Source of the DNA: Silene conica
Lineage: Eukaryota; Streptophyta; Magnoliopsida; Caryophyllales; Caryophyllaceae
NCBI GenBank assembly: GCA_029255685.2
Contig: CM055312.2
Coordinates: 82,873,010-82,937,009, forward strand
Length of the DNA stretch: 64,000 nucleotides
Direction of reading: 5' to 3'
In this document: piece by piece, positions 48,786 to 62,089 of the stretch
Layout: each line of letters begins with the position of its first letter
How positions within the stretch are numbered: position 1 is the stretch's first letter
Notes under the pieces: model-generated
Database searches by the model: none
What the model saw: only the letters and a program-made list of their open reading frames with translations
What the model was told of the DNA's origin: nothing
Translations under genes and position numbers: made by a program

Positions 48786-50345
48786 ACTACCGACAATCTC
48801 ATATTATCCGGCCCATTGGACAAAGGTGGATATTGGGCGAACCCGAGGCGGACGAGGGGAAGGTGATGATGGGACATGGCGGTGGTTTAGATGGGGTATT
48901 ACAGCGGGATATGATACAATGGTTGTTTCCAAAGCAACATGGCATATAAGGTTGCCGAATCAACAAAGGACAACAACATGGCGGAAAATGGTGTAGGCAT
49001 GGACAGACTAAACAAGACGACTATTGTTGGCGGCATACCGGACGATAGATGATGGGAGGAGTGTGCAAAAATATTTATTTCTTATCTATTTATTTCTAAT
49101 CTATTTGGCTATGCATAAGAATTGAAATGTTGTAGGCTAAAGGTTATGGTGGTAGGGACGATACGGATCATGGTCTAGTGGAACAACGAGGGCAGCAAAG
49201 ACATGGGAGTTGATTTCTGATTCGCATAGTGGGCTCGGTCAAAGAGGTGTGTGGTTGGTTGTCCAGAGGCGGACTTGATGAGGGTGGCGACAAATATGGT
49301 GGAAGGGTTGGGATGGAGATTGGCAGATGATGGCTAGATGGTTGGTTGTAATCAAAGGAACTTTCGGGAGTTGTGTTGGCTGATGTGGACGAAAGGTTTT
49401 TGGCAGTAGAATGGGTACGTCGGGTGTCTCTTTGCCTAAAACTATTTTATTTAAGAAAACAATAATAATGGAGCTACCTGGAGATGGTATATACGTGGTG
49501 GTGATTGTATGAGACCTACTCTAATCAAATGATAAGTGTACCTACAAATGAAAGTTAATTCATTTTTGGATAAAAGTGAAACTGTAAATCATAAACACAA
49601 ATTTTCATTTCAAACCGTCATTATCTATCTTATGTGTAAGACAGGCCAAATACATACCAAATCACGCCACTTGTCACCTAAAAATGACATTTTCTTTTTG
49701 TTTTTTTACCCTACCTTAAGACGGATAATACCTGTCTTAAGCTTAAAACGGATAATACCCGTCTTAAGTAAGACTTACTGAATTATAGTATATTTGAAAA
49801 CCTATAAGTATTTTTTTAGTCACGACAAATAATGTAATAAGAAGTTGAAGATCGAAGGATTTATTTATCAATATAATTATTTTTCGACAAATTATGCATA
49901 CTTTATTTGTTCTTTTTAAGGTTACTTAATAATACTATGAATGTAATGATTAATGGTATATGAAAGTAAAAAAATAAACAATGAAACTAATGATTTTTCT
50001 TCCCACCAATTAATCTCAATGTTCTCACTAGTTCTCTAACTTACAATCACTTGCCAAGTGTATCGCAATATTCCCACATAAATTCTAAAAAAACGTTAAC
50101 TTCTAAATGACTTCAACAAACAATTAAAAAAGAAACTCTGTAATTTACTAATTAAATTACAAATCAGTGTAATGCATCAACTAACATCCACGCCCTTTCC
50201 TAATCACCCGTTAGAATTGAGTAAAATCACAAACTAGTAATTTCATTATTTCTAATTATGGAATTTTCTCTTAGAAGGTGTTGTTTGAAACAGTCATCTC
50301 AAGGCTTATTCTCCCTCTAATCACCACCACCTACATTTTTTCCTT
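48786..50345. other. unassigned sequence upstream of the MSL gene
   Basis: 48786-49480 is relatively GC-rich with many stops in all frames; possibly a decayed gene or transposon piece. 49713-49770 repeats CTTAAGACGGATAATAC-type words in both orientations. The stretch 50270-50345 is CT-rich and may be the promoter or leader of the next gene. Confidence 0.4.
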
Positions 50346-50441
50346 ATGACTGCAACGATCCTGAATTCACTAGCACCAATCGGTCTCTGTCAATTTTTAG
50401 TGCTAACAGTCTCCGACACAAAAAAAACAACCTTTGTTTGA
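50346..50441 (+). promoter_or_regulatory. possible upstream ORF of the MSL gene
   Basis: ATG at 50346 opens a 31-codon frame ending TGA at 50441, before the main ATG at 50503 and in another frame. It would matter only if transcription starts upstream of it. Confidence 0.3.
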
Positions 50442-50502
50442 TCGCCACTACCACCACCGCGACAACGCCCTCAATATTGTTCGTGAATTTCCCAGGCACT
50501 CA

Positions 50503-53500
50503 ATGACCTCTCCTGGTCATAGTCGTTATGGTCAGAGCCATAGCCATGACGACGTTATTGTCAAAATTGACTCTGGTGACGAAGATGAAGGCACCAATAT
50601 CAGTACGCATTCCCGTCATTTGAGGTAATTGTGTTTCACTCATTTTATTAACTTGCATTTGGATCGAAGATTGATTTGGGTTTAGTCATGTATTCAAAAC
50701 AATAATAAGTCTTGCTTAAGACGGAGACGGGTCAAATATGTACTATTGAATGAGTATGGTACAATATGACCCATATAAATAAATTAAACTGGCAAAAATA
50801 TAAAGTATGTGACATAAATAGGGTAGGTTGGTAGGACATTATTGAGGTGATAGTATGCAAAAGGTGATTTGACATTTGAGATTAAAAAAATGATATTTAT
50901 TTACACTCTCAGTGAAATTTAACACTACTTTATCAATTTAATAATTTTACGTAATTTATAATGAGTTTTGTATAATTTGTTGTCGTGTTTATGTAATATG
51001 TGACCATCAATGTTGCAAATTAAATGTAATCACTGTTAATGGAAATACATAAATTATTGAAATAAATGATAACATATTGAAGAAATAAGTCAACATTTCA
51101 GTATATTAACTACTCCCTCCATTCATATCCACTTTGCACATATTCCATTTCGGTCCATTCGAATCCACTTTGCACCTTTCCTTATTTGGTTGTACTTTTA
51201 ATACTATAATACTATAAAAACACTATTAAAGCCCACTTTTTCAACACAATACTACACTTTACACCTATTTGTTGTACTTTTATTAATATTTTAACAATGC
51301 GTAAAAACCCGTGCATAAAGTAAATGTACCAAGTGAAAAAGAATGGAGGGATTATGGTTTTAGTTTATGCGTGATTTATAATGATTGTTGGATAATTTGG
51401 TACCACTTGTGCATAATTTATATATTTCATTATTGAAAATGTGTAATATGTTACCATTTTATTACCGAAAGTAAGTTATATGAAATGATAACATATAAGT
51501 AAACCAATTTAGTTACTTATGTTGTTTAATTTAATTTAAATAATTAAATGGTAACTTGTTGACAAATTTTATGAACATACTAGCTTAGTACCCGTGCAAA
51601 ATTGCACGAATATGTATAAAAGATATATAAATAGTCATTTGAAATTTATATTATAATATCATTCAATATTATAGTATGAATGTACAAATCTCACTTATTC
51701 AAATTAAAGTATAATATGACATTGAGATTAACATTTATAATACTCCTAACATTTAGACCAAATTGATATATAATTGGTATAATAATTGGTGAAGACTTTC
51801 TTATGCCCGTGTCTTATATCTTCACCCATTCATAAGCCAATGTGATTATTCTCATATCTTATTTCATATAAATGATAACTCGAATGTAAACAAATTACAA
51901 TCGTCCCATAAGTATAAAAATCATTAATTATAAAATATTATATATTCTTAGATCATGAAAACTTCAAAAAGATATTTGGCATGTAGGCGAGTATAACCCC
52001 GTCCTACCACCCATCACAGGTGGAATATTTGTATTCGTACACTTCTACGAATTATCTATCTAGACTTGCCTCAATGGGGGCGGGTGTAGTACTTGGAGCC
52101 CATTGTACCCGTTCAACTAACATCTCTATTACTTAATAATAATCAAAGTATACATATCCAAATAATTATAATTAAAAGGTACACGTATAAAATACTTTTT
52201 ATTGCTTAAAAGTTATTAAATATAGGATAAGAATGCACCATTAGATCATTTTTTTCTAATTCTGCTAATTTAATTTGATAGTAAACTTTGTTAAGCATAT
52301 TTTCCTAACATTACCTGTCACTAAAAAATTTCTTGATTCCACCGTTTGCGTAATAGAATTTAACCTACGGACTAAAACTCGTTACCATCCATATTTCTTC
52401 GTCAGGCTATATAAATGTTTAGTGCACGTTTTTACACTAACTTAATTAATGTACAACTTTTTATCCAACACCCTTAATAATACATAGTTATGATGTTAAG
52501 AAAACTCATAAATAATTGGCTAATTGTATATACCATCATTAAAAAAAATTCCCACAAACTATATGTATGGTACTCTTATATAATAATATACACGTTAATA
52601 ATAGAGGATGAAATAGTAGAATTATAGTGCCTAGTTTTACGGCCGTTTTTTCGTAAGACAAACTTATTGTTATTGTTAAAAAAACATATAAGTTATGTCT
52701 TTTGACTTATTTTTATTGTCTTATCTTATATGGAGTAAAACAATTTGTGTAGTCAATATTAATTGTATGTCATAGACGAGGAACCTTTACCGAGTTCTAT
52801 TAGTTAACATAAAAACATTAAGATAATGGGGCTTACCTAAGACCATCTTAATTAAGAACTTTCACAACCTGCCTTTTATTTCTGTCTTATTTAAATCGCA
52901 TATGAGTGTCGTCTTAACTTGAGACGGTTAATTAAGAATTTGCATGATTAGAAACTCGTTTACGAAAGCCTTGCAATTTTCAAATATAAAAATAACTAAT
53001 AAATCTTATATAAAACGATACGTTATAAATTTTGATAAAATCATACTATTGATATTTTTAGTCTCTCTATATAACATGTTTGTTGTATAAAAAATATTTT
53101 CTAAGGAACATTTAAATAATTGTAATATTAATTGATGACTTATGGTTCAAAGTAACATAATAACAAAAACAAAATGATTGTAAAAGAAAATTTAAGTGCA
53201 TTATATTTTGTAATAATATATAGATTATTTTTGGTAATAACACATAGCCTATAATTAAGCTTCTAATTACTAATAAATTATAGTGTCTTAGTTTTGACAA
53301 TTATCATAAGATATTCATTGAATAGACTTTTACTTAGGCGATAAAAAAGTCAAGGAGATAGAGACATGTGTCAAGTTTAGAAGGTAGTGGTTCTTTATTA
53401 TAATTTTATATAGATAGATAGATATTATGATCGAAAACTGTTTATCGAATGACATACTACTACCCTGCAAATTTAGAGTTAAGAATGAACGGAATACTCA

Positions 53501-53954
53501 AAAGAAAAAGAAAAAGAAAAAAAATGCAACTCTAAAATTACGAATTAATCAATAATTAGAAAGCTACTTGTAAATGAAATTCATTAATTCATATTATCTG
53601 GAAACCGTTAGTGTTTACCCTGCAAGTAGATGAAAGTTGAGTAAACAGTTAGAGTAAAACATTATAAATTGACAAATTAAAAGCTTAATAATCGAAATCT
53701 CCATGTGAGTAGAGATGAGCAATATACTTTTATACGAAAAGATATTGCAAAATAAAAGATTAGTAAGAGGGTAATTTGGGTAGGTTTTTAATGTAATATA
53801 AACATGGTAGAGAAATCTTTTAAGAAGATATTGCCCATATACTCAACTAAAAAGATATGCAGTATAATTTTAATATTTTAAGATTTGAGCGGGAAAATTT
53901 TTAACGTGAAAGTGACACGTGTCCAACCTAATGTATATTGGCTCTTCTTTTATA

Positions 53955-54016
<62 letters not shown>

Positions 54017-57000
54017 TTTTTAGTGTATGACATTACTGCAACTGCTTGTGTCCATTTTTTATAGAATATAACTTAGAAACTTTTTAACATATTAGTAAAT
54101 TGACATGATTACTTAGTAAATTAAAGTTGTAACATATTAAAAATTTTGGCGAACATGTTGCAAAGTCTAAATATTAAGATGTATAGATTTGTAAATAAGA
54201 AACTAACAGGCATGAAAATTGTATTGTTAATAAGAAGGTAAATAAGAAAATAAGTGAAAAATAAGATTGTCATAATAAAGAAAGAAAATGGATCATAAAG
54301 ATGGAAATGAAAGGACGAAAAGAACATAAATGTGTTGAGTATGAGGCATGCAAATTGTATTGGTAGTATATACCGTAAGCCTATGCATTTAATGATGAAG
54401 TACTATGTTTATATTATAATAATAATAAAAAGGATGATAGAGAAATCTCATTTAATGGTATGTTCATCCCACTTGTATAATTCACGGGTATGTTTGTTAT
54501 AAAATGAGGGGCCGTTTGGTTCAAACAATTGAAATGGAATGGATTCTAATATCAACGAGGTATGGAGTTAGAATCTCATACTTATTAATGCTTGTTTGGT
54601 TTGATCTCGTAATAGATTGTAAATGTCATTCTTATTGTTTGATTTACATTTAGGATGGATTTCAAATTATTTCATTTTCTTTATCATAGATAACTGAAAT
54701 GATATTATTTTGAATTGAAATTAACTACAACAAAGCCAAAATTCAAATTAATCCATAAAAATCAAATGACTCGGGTTCATTTAATACGACAATAGCAAAA
54801 TTATTCTAAGACCGAAAAAAATCCACATAAAATGTTTTACGAAAAAAATCCACATAAAATGTTTTACGAAAAAAATCCACATAAAATGTTTTATGAAAAA
54901 AATTCACATAAAATGTTTTATGAAAAATACGCAACTTTTTTTTATGACAAAAATCCGCATAAAATGTTTTATAAAAAAAATTCACATAAAATGTTTTACG
55001 AAAAAATCCACATAAAATGTTTTATGAAAAAAAATCCACATAACATGTTTTATGAAAAAAATCCACATAACATGTTTTATGAAAAATACGCAACTTTTTT
55101 TATGAAAAAAATTCACATAAAATACTTTATGAAAAAAATCCACATAAAATATTTTATGAAAAAAACGTAACTTTTTTTTTATGAAAAAAATTCACATAAA
55201 ATGTTCTATGAAAAAAATCCACATAAATTGTTTTATAAAAAATATACTTCCTCCGTTCGAATCCACACTGCACGTTTCTATTTTGTACACTATTCACAAG
55301 TGAACATTTAATCTCAATTTTCTCCTAATACGTAAGAGAAAACATATTCATGTGGGGTCTTGTTTGATTCGTCTTTATGAGTACATTGAAAATATCTAAC
55401 TTTTATAATTTTTGCAAATACGTAGCTAAAGATATTTAGCACGTAAAACGTGCGTTGACAAACGTGAAAAAACAAACATGCAGTGTGGATTCGAACGAAG
55501 GAAGTATAAATTTGGGATGGGATGGAATGGAGTTAGAACCTTGGGTTGAGACATGGGTATGGGATTCCAAGGGTTTGGAATGGATTTGAAACCCCTTGGA
55601 TATCAAACTCCATTCCAAAAGGCTCTAACCAAACACTTGAATGGGTGAAATCCATTCCAATCCATTCCAAATGCTCCAACCAAACACCCCCTGAGTTATT
55701 TTGATCCGTTCCATTGTATCAAACGGATAATGCGATCTGAAATCAGAATATGTGTTGCCTATTACTCATGTAGGATCTTAATCGGTTTACAATTATATAT
55801 ACGAAAATTGTGAGACCCGAACTTTAACAAAAATATTGAAAGATTACTTAATTTATTCTCTTATATTTGTTTTTTTTTACATCAAATGTGGCACAAAACG
55901 ACACTTTTACGTTTATATTTTATGTACCAATTTTATTACTTTTGATATCAAAAATCTTTATTACCATTTGACGCGTTATTATTTTATTTTTTCATTTTGG
56001 GTAGCGATAGCAACCCCAACGTTGAGGGTAGGTCTACTCAGGGGAACACCAACAGCACCGGCACAACCACGAGTACTACCACAAAAAACAGCAACGATGA
56101 CGTTGGAGATGGCACCGTTTGGCGACGAGGGTCTTCAGGGGAGTTTTCTTTTCCTAGACCAAACGACGATGGTATCAAAGATACAAACGTAGGCGAGACT
56201 GAACCCGACAAAAATGAAGTAAAACTGGAGGTGAATTTGGACATCATCGAAGAACAACATCAACATCATGATAATCCACGCCAAGTAGGTCTACCACCAT
56301 TGCCTGCAGATTCGAGCTTGAGTCCAAACCAAAGTGACATTCACAGTAATGATTATGGTAGTAGTCGTAAAACCACTATTATTCATGGTAGCGACAATCA
56401 TTATGGTCACAACAATAATCACCACAATCACGAGGGGTCCAAAGAAACCCGAGTTTCTTTCCAAGAATCATACTACTCAGATAAATTACGGCGACGTCCA
56501 TCCATTTATAGTACAATCGAGGGTGAATCTTCATCATCATCGCGTGATTCATCAATGACATTTGATGAGGATGAACATAATAAAGATCATAGTGGAGAGG
56601 TAATAAAGCGCACTAATACTAACATGGCTTCAACTCGTTCGTTTCGAGGAATTCCAGGTATTTCACGCGCAAAATCAAGGTTAATGGACCCACCAGCCAC
56701 ACCATTAGACCAGCGGTCTGGCGGGATTACGAGGTCCGGTCCCATGACCAAGTCAGGTTTACTTGGGAAGGCGTCTATGGTTGATGACGATGAGGATGAT
56801 CCTTTTTGCGACGATGATTTTCCCGATGAATTTAAGGGTGGGAAAATTAGTCCAATGGTTGTTGTTGAATGGGTTAGTCTTATTATGATCGGAGGGGCAT
56901 TAGTTTGCAGCTTAGTAATTCTTGAATTAAGGGAAAGGAAGCTATGGAATTTGAAGTTATGGAAGTGGGAAGTTCTTGTTCTTGTTCTAATTTGTGGACG

Positions 57001-59423
57001 CTTGGTTTCGGATTGGGGGATTCGGATTCTAGTCTTCTTCATCGAGAGAAACTTTTTGCTCCGAAAACGACTTTTATATTTCGTTTACGGGTTAAGAAAA
57101 GCCGTCCAAACTGTCATTTGGTTAGGACTTGTGCTTCTAACTTGGCATTTTTTGTTTGATGAGAAAGTTGAGAGAAGGGCTCAAAGTCTACCAATTAAAG
57201 TTGTGACTAAACTGCTGCTTATATGTGAAGTTGGTGCTACCTTATGGCTATTAAAAACCTTGCTAGTTAAATTTTGTGCATCAAGTTTCCATGTCAAGGC
57301 ATTTTTTGACAGAATCCAAGGCTCGTTATTTAACCAATTTGTTATTGAGACGCTTTCGGCGCCACCCATTTTTGAATTGAACCAAACTCAAGAAGAGGAA
57401 GACAGGGCAACTTTAGCCGAGTTACAGTCGATACAGAGTGCCGGGATTAATGTACCTCAAGACCTCCAATCGGTCGTTTTACCACGAAATAATAGTGGAG
57501 GAACAGCTTGTAAGAGCCCCGTAGGACAAAGTAATAGGCACTCCGATCATCATTCAAGGAAACTTGATGATGGTATAACACTAGATCGCCTCCATAGACT
57601 TAATCAAAAGAATGTTTCTGCTTGGAATATGAAGAGATTAATGAAGATTATTCGATATGGCGGCTTGACTACTTTGGATGAGCATCTTGCTGACAATGCT
57701 ACTCATCATGAAGACGACCACGCCGTTCAAATCAGGAGTGAAGTCGAGGCTAAGGCTGCTGCTAGGAAAATATTTCGGAATGTTGCTAAACCTGGATCGA
57801 GGTTAGTTCATCTCTCTACTAAATAAGGTTTATACTATATCGGGTTGTTTTCATATATATATATATATATTAAAAAAATATATTTTCAGGCACATTTATT
57901 TGGAAGATATTATGCGTTTTATGAAAGAAGATGAGGCTGCAAGGACAATGAGTCTGTTTGAAGGAGCTATTGAAACTGACAGAATCAACAAGAAAGCATT
58001 GAAAAGTTGGCTGGTAAATCATTTATTTGATGATGCAATATTTTTTTTCATATAATCTCCTCAAATAATTTGTATGGTGGCCTGGCCTAATGAGGTATGT
58101 TAAGACGAAAGTGTGTCCAAGGAGGTTTCATCTCAAAACCAATCGGCAATGGGTGGAGCAACTCATTGGTTTATATGGTAGACAACACTCTCCTGTTTTT
58201 CCAATGCGGAACACTCACATATTCACATATATATGCCTTTATCAATTATCATGGTTGAGCTATTTATTAACGATATTTATACCAAGGGGAGTGTGTGGAT
58301 ATTTTCAAGCATTAGACTTGGTGCTTGCTTAATCAACTATAACTTTGAGCACTTAAAGTTTTGAGCTATGTTACTACGAGCCTCGACATTAGTGGTTAAC
58401 GTTGTGTACGATCTGATATAAACGCTTCCATTTTTGTAGGTGAATGCATTCAGGGAAAGAAGAGCCCTTGCCTTGACTCTGAGTGACACTAAATCAGTAG
58501 TTAACAAGCTTCACAAGATGATGAATGTCCTTGTTAGTGTCATAATAATTATAATTGGGATCATCTGGCTGAATATTATTAGTTCAGAGTCTATTCTATT
58601 TCTAAGCTCTCAGGTGGTGGTGGTGGCATTTGTTTTTGGAAATTCTTGCAAGAACGTGTTTGAGTCCATCATCTTCTTATTTGTTATTCACCCCTTTGAC
58701 GTTGGTGATCGCTGCGAAATAGAAGGAGTTCAGGTACAATTTCAGAGATTTTAGCATAAAAGGTTTAGCAAATTTTAAAAAATAATAATTTTGTGTGTGT
58801 TGTTTCAGATGGTAGTAGAGGAGATTAACATTCTCACGACAGTATTTCTAAGATACGATAACCAGAAGATCGTGTTTCCAAATTATATTCTTCTAACGAA
58901 GCCAATCAGTAACTTTTACCGTAGTCCAGATATGGGGGATGCAATTGAATTGGGTTTTCACATTTCAACTCCTCCTGAGAAAATAGCTGTTATCCGGAAG
59001 CGAATATTAACGTAAGTAATAATAGCCTATTTATTTGACATCGTGACTAGTTGTTGCATTATGAATTAGTTATAATGTTTGTTTGATGATTTGATAATCT
59101 GATGGTGCAGTTACATAGAACACAAAAGGGAGCATTGGTATCCTACACCAATGATAATACTGAAAGACACAGAAAGTTTGAATATATTGAGGATCGCGGT
59201 GTGGTTGCAACACAAGATGAATCACCAGGACATGGGAGAAAGGTATACGAGGAGGGCACTTTTGTTAGAAGAATGCATCAAAATATTGAGGGAAATGGAC
59301 ATAGAGTATCGAGTTTATCCCATTAATGTTAATGTTACTTCTATCCCACCTCTTAATTATGCTCAATCTCCTTCTCCTATTAGAAGTAATGCTTTTATTT
59401 CTAGTGATGCTGATAGAAGATAG
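50503..59423 (+). CDS. MSL6-like: MscS-like mechanosensitive ion channel, MSL6-like
   Basis: Inferred coding exons: 50503-50624, 56005-57801, 57890-58013, 58440-58733, 58809-59011, 59111-59423. All introns are GT-AG; the total is 2853 bases, 950 residues. Exon 1 codes VIVKIDSGDEDEG, matching the conserved N-terminus of Arabidopsis MSL6 (VIVKIDGENG), and joins exon 2 in phase (AG + C). Exon 2 has VWRRGSSGEFSF, KSRLMDPPATPLDQRSGG and four membrane segments (about residues 325-465). Exon 4 gives two more, ending in the MscS pore helix and FVIHPFDVGDRCEIEGVQ; exons 5-6 give the cytosolic beta domain. The family forms tension-gated, mostly anion-selective channels, usually at the plasma membrane. 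The large exon alone has no ATG before residue 225 of the model, which supports exon 1. Confidence 0.9.
51113..51352. mobile_element. Stowaway MITE in intron
   Basis: CTCCCTCCATTCATATCCAC at the left, GAATGGAGGGAT at the right, TA on both sides (51111-51112 and 51353-51354). Contains a direct repeat of ATCCACTTTGCAC. Confidence 0.87.
51579..53422 (-). mobile_element. non-autonomous Helitron in intron
   Basis: On the - strand the 3' end is at 51579: hairpin CGTGCAATTTTGCACG, then GGTACTAAGCTAG before T. A Helitron-like 5' end (TCTATCTATATAAAATTATAA on the - strand) lies at about 53414-53422, where a GATA repeat blurs the exact base. Another 5'-like terminus near 53930-54010 is an alternative partner. 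AT-rich, non-coding. Confidence 0.7.
53957..54011. repeat. (TA)n microsatellite
   Basis: About 27 TA units, in the MSL intron. Confidence 0.95.
54815..55240. repeat. 27-bp minisatellite (about 15 units)
   Basis: Units of AAAATCCACATAAAATGTTTTATGAA type, some replaced by a TACGCAACTTTTTTTTATG unit. It produces a 112-codon repetitive frame (MFYEKNPHK repeats) that is almost surely not a gene. Confidence 0.93.
55247..55504. mobile_element. Stowaway MITE nested in the Harbinger element
   Basis: CTTCCTCCGTTCGAATCCACAC at the left and its complement at the right, TA at 55245-55246 and 55505-55506. Confidence 0.92.
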
Positions 59424-59837
59424 TTCTTTCTTTCTTTTCTTTTCTTTTTGTCTTTTCTTTTCTTTAGCAAGCATTACATTTTCTTCTAAATGTTTTATAC
59501 AATTTGTACAACAATTTTTGAAATTACGACATTATAGAGCATTTGGTTGAGTCGAAATCCGATACATACACTATTTTTCCGGATACTTTGATTCAAGGAC
59601 TCGAGTTATTATGTTGGCTCAAACTAAATTTGCGCCCTTTTATTTGTCATTACATTGTTTTTTATGAAATATCTTTTAATACTCACTTTCATTCATCTCA
59701 TCAACACAACTATATATTCTGTTTCACTCACCTACATCCTTATGTTTTTTTATCATTTGTATTTATATCTATACTCCTTAAATTGAAATTTGACAACCCA
59801 ATTAACCAATTTGATCACCAAAATCATCTATATCCCT
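59424..59837. other. 3' flank of the MSL gene
   Basis: CT-rich sequence (59424-59465) after the stop, then ordinary AT-rich DNA with no gene seen; transcript end presumably lies here. Confidence 0.5.
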
Positions 59838-62089
59838 AAAAGCTGCCAGGAAGAACTACCTCAAGGCTCATCTTCTGGAACTCTCGACTTAAGTCATCGG
59901 GTAGCGCCAAAACCGAACTCATAGCGTGACACACCTTGCGACTTAAGGCATCAACAACCACGTTTGCCTTACCCTCATGATACTGCAGTTCGATCTTATA
60001 GTCATTAAACAACTCTAACCAACGTCTCTGCCTTATGTTAAGATCTCTCTGAGTGAAGATATACTTCAAGCTCTTATGATCTGTATAAATGTTGCAAGAG
60101 ACTCCATAAAGGTAGTGTCTCCATAACTTAAGTGCAAACACCACTTCTGTTAACTCAAGATCATGAGTCGGATAATTCACCTTGTGAACTTTCAACTGAC
60201 GGGAAGCATAAGCCCCAACTTTAGCCTTCTGCATCAAGACAAAACCCAAACCAGACTTCGATGCATCACAATAGACATCGAACTCGACACCCTCTTCTGG
60301 TAAGGTCAACACAGGAGCGGTAGTTAACCTCTTCTTTAACTCTTGGAAAGCAGATTCGCAAGCCTCGGTAAAAATGAACTTGGATTCCTTCTTCATTAAC
60401 TGAGTCATCGGCCTTGCGATCTTGGAGAAGTCATGCACAAAACGACGATAGTACCCAGTAAGACCAAGGAAACTCCGAATCACGTTCACATTCTTTGGAC
60501 TCTCCCAATCGCTTACAGCTCGAATCTTTGATGGATCAACCATAACTTCATCACCAGATATCACATGGCCCAAGAAAGTTACTTCATTTAACCAAAACTC
60601 ACACTTTGAGAACTTAGCATACCATTTCTGCTTACGCAGAGTCTCCAAAATAACATGAAGATGAACCTCATGCTCCACTTCATCCTTCGAGTAAATCAAG
60701 ATGTCATCTATGAACACCACGACACACTTATCCAAATACTCGCTGAAAGAGCGATTCATTTGATCCATAAAAACTGCAGGTGCATTAGTCAACCCGAACG
60801 ACATAACTATGAACTCATAATGTCCATATCTCGAACGAAAGGCTGTCTTAGGAATGTCCTCTTTCTTAACCGGAATATGATGGTAACCTGACCTCAGATC
60901 AATCTTAGAGAACACACTAGCACCACGCAATTGATCAAACAAATCCTCAATCCTCGGTAAAGGATACTTATTCTTGGTGGTAACCTTATTCAGCTCACAA
61001 TAGTCGATGCACAACCGCATACTACCATCCTTCTTCTTGACGAACAAAACTGGAGCACCCTACGGCGAAGCACTTGGTCGAATAAAACCCTTTTCGATCA
61101 TCTCCTCAAGTTGCTTCTTAAGTTCCTGTAACTCTACTAGAGCCATACGATAAGGAGCTTTTGAAATGGGACCAGTTTCAGGAAACAAATCAATCGAGAA
61201 CTCTACATCTCGCTCAGGAGGACTACCAGGTAGATCATCAGGAAAGACATCAGGAAACTCCTTAACCACAGGGATGTCATCCAATTTCAACACTACTGAA
61301 ATATCATGAACACTACACAGATAGATCTGATGACCCTTTCTACCCATGCTAACCATCTTTAGAGAAGAAACCCACTTAACAGTAGGTGTAACCCTAACAC
61401 CCTGATAAGAAACCCTCGAACCCATAGGACTCTTGGGCACGATCTTCCAATCACGACACTGAAACCTAGCATCATATCGAGCTAACCAATCCATGCCCAG
61501 TATCACATCAAACTCTCCTAGTTTGAATTGGACAAGATCAGCTGGAAGGATCGCCCCTGCATTACTGACAGGTACGTCCTTGAACAAAACGGAGCAAGAT
61601 ACAATCTCACCCGTAGGAAGGGATATGGAGGTATCAACGGATGATGAAGAACTGAGTCCAACTCGGATGGAAAAAGATTCGGATACGAAAGACATCGACG
61701 CACCCGTATCAGAAAGTACGAAAGTAGATAAAGAGTGAACCAGAAAAGTACCCGTAACCACATCTGGATTAGCATCTGCCTCTGCACGACTCATAACGAA
61801 CACTCGACCAGTCCTTGGAGCTTCAGCCTTTGGAGCATCGAACTTTGGCTTCTGGGGACAGTTCAAAGACTTATGTCCCAGAGCTTTACAAGTATAACAA
61901 GTTAGTGGAGTACCTGACACACAATTCGTACCCGGGTGGTACACATTCCCACATTTGTCGTAAGTCAAGTTCCTCTTAGCTTGTCCCTGGTCTCGCGGAG
62001 CATAAGAATGAGCCTCGAACTTTGGCTTCTTCTGGGGAACACTAGAAGCAGTATAAGGTCTCTTCACAAACTTATTCTTTGCATTCTTG
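59838..62089 (-). mobile_element. chromovirus fragment (gag end to RNase H), broken
   Basis: On the - strand: a zinc knuckle (CYTCKALGHKSLNC), protease (DTGASMSF), reverse transcriptase (FIDDILIY) and RNase H (YCDASKSG), then an abrupt end at 59838. It is related to the pol of the second chromovirus at 8.8-12.3 kb. The integrase and both LTRs are absent from the window. The gag side is cut at 62090 by an LTR. At least one break in the coding frame. Confidence 0.88.

Larger units (their letters stand above)
54508..55691. mobile_element. PIF/Harbinger-like element in intron (1.18 kb)
   Basis: Ends GGGGCCGTTTGGTTCAAAC and the complement of GGGGGTGTTTGGTTGGAGC, with a TGA target duplication at 54505-54507 and 55692-55694. 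Subterminal ATTGGAATGGATT words near both ends. The interior is a minisatellite plus a nested Stowaway; no transposase. Confidence 0.88.
50625..56004 (+). other. 5.4 kb first intron of the MSL gene, filled with transposons
   Basis: Donor GAG|GTAATT at 50624/50625; acceptor TTTTCATTTTGGGTAG|C at 56004/56005 after a T-rich tract. Contents: a Stowaway, a Helitron, a PIF/Harbinger-like element with its own Stowaway, and simple repeats. Splicing is inferred from phase and homology, not shown. Confidence 0.78.

Noticed and set aside
50434-50502. Extending MSL exon 1 upstream of ATG 50503
   Set aside because: The frame is open but has no ATG before a stop at 50404.
54832-55170. 112-codon frame with MFYEKNPHK repeats
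   Set aside because: Translation of a 27-bp AT-rich minisatellite inside a Harbinger-like element; other frames are equally repetitive.
55997-56004. TTG at 55997 as start of the MSL protein
   Set aside because: No ATG there, and an upstream exon with the conserved VIVKID motif joins in phase at 56005.
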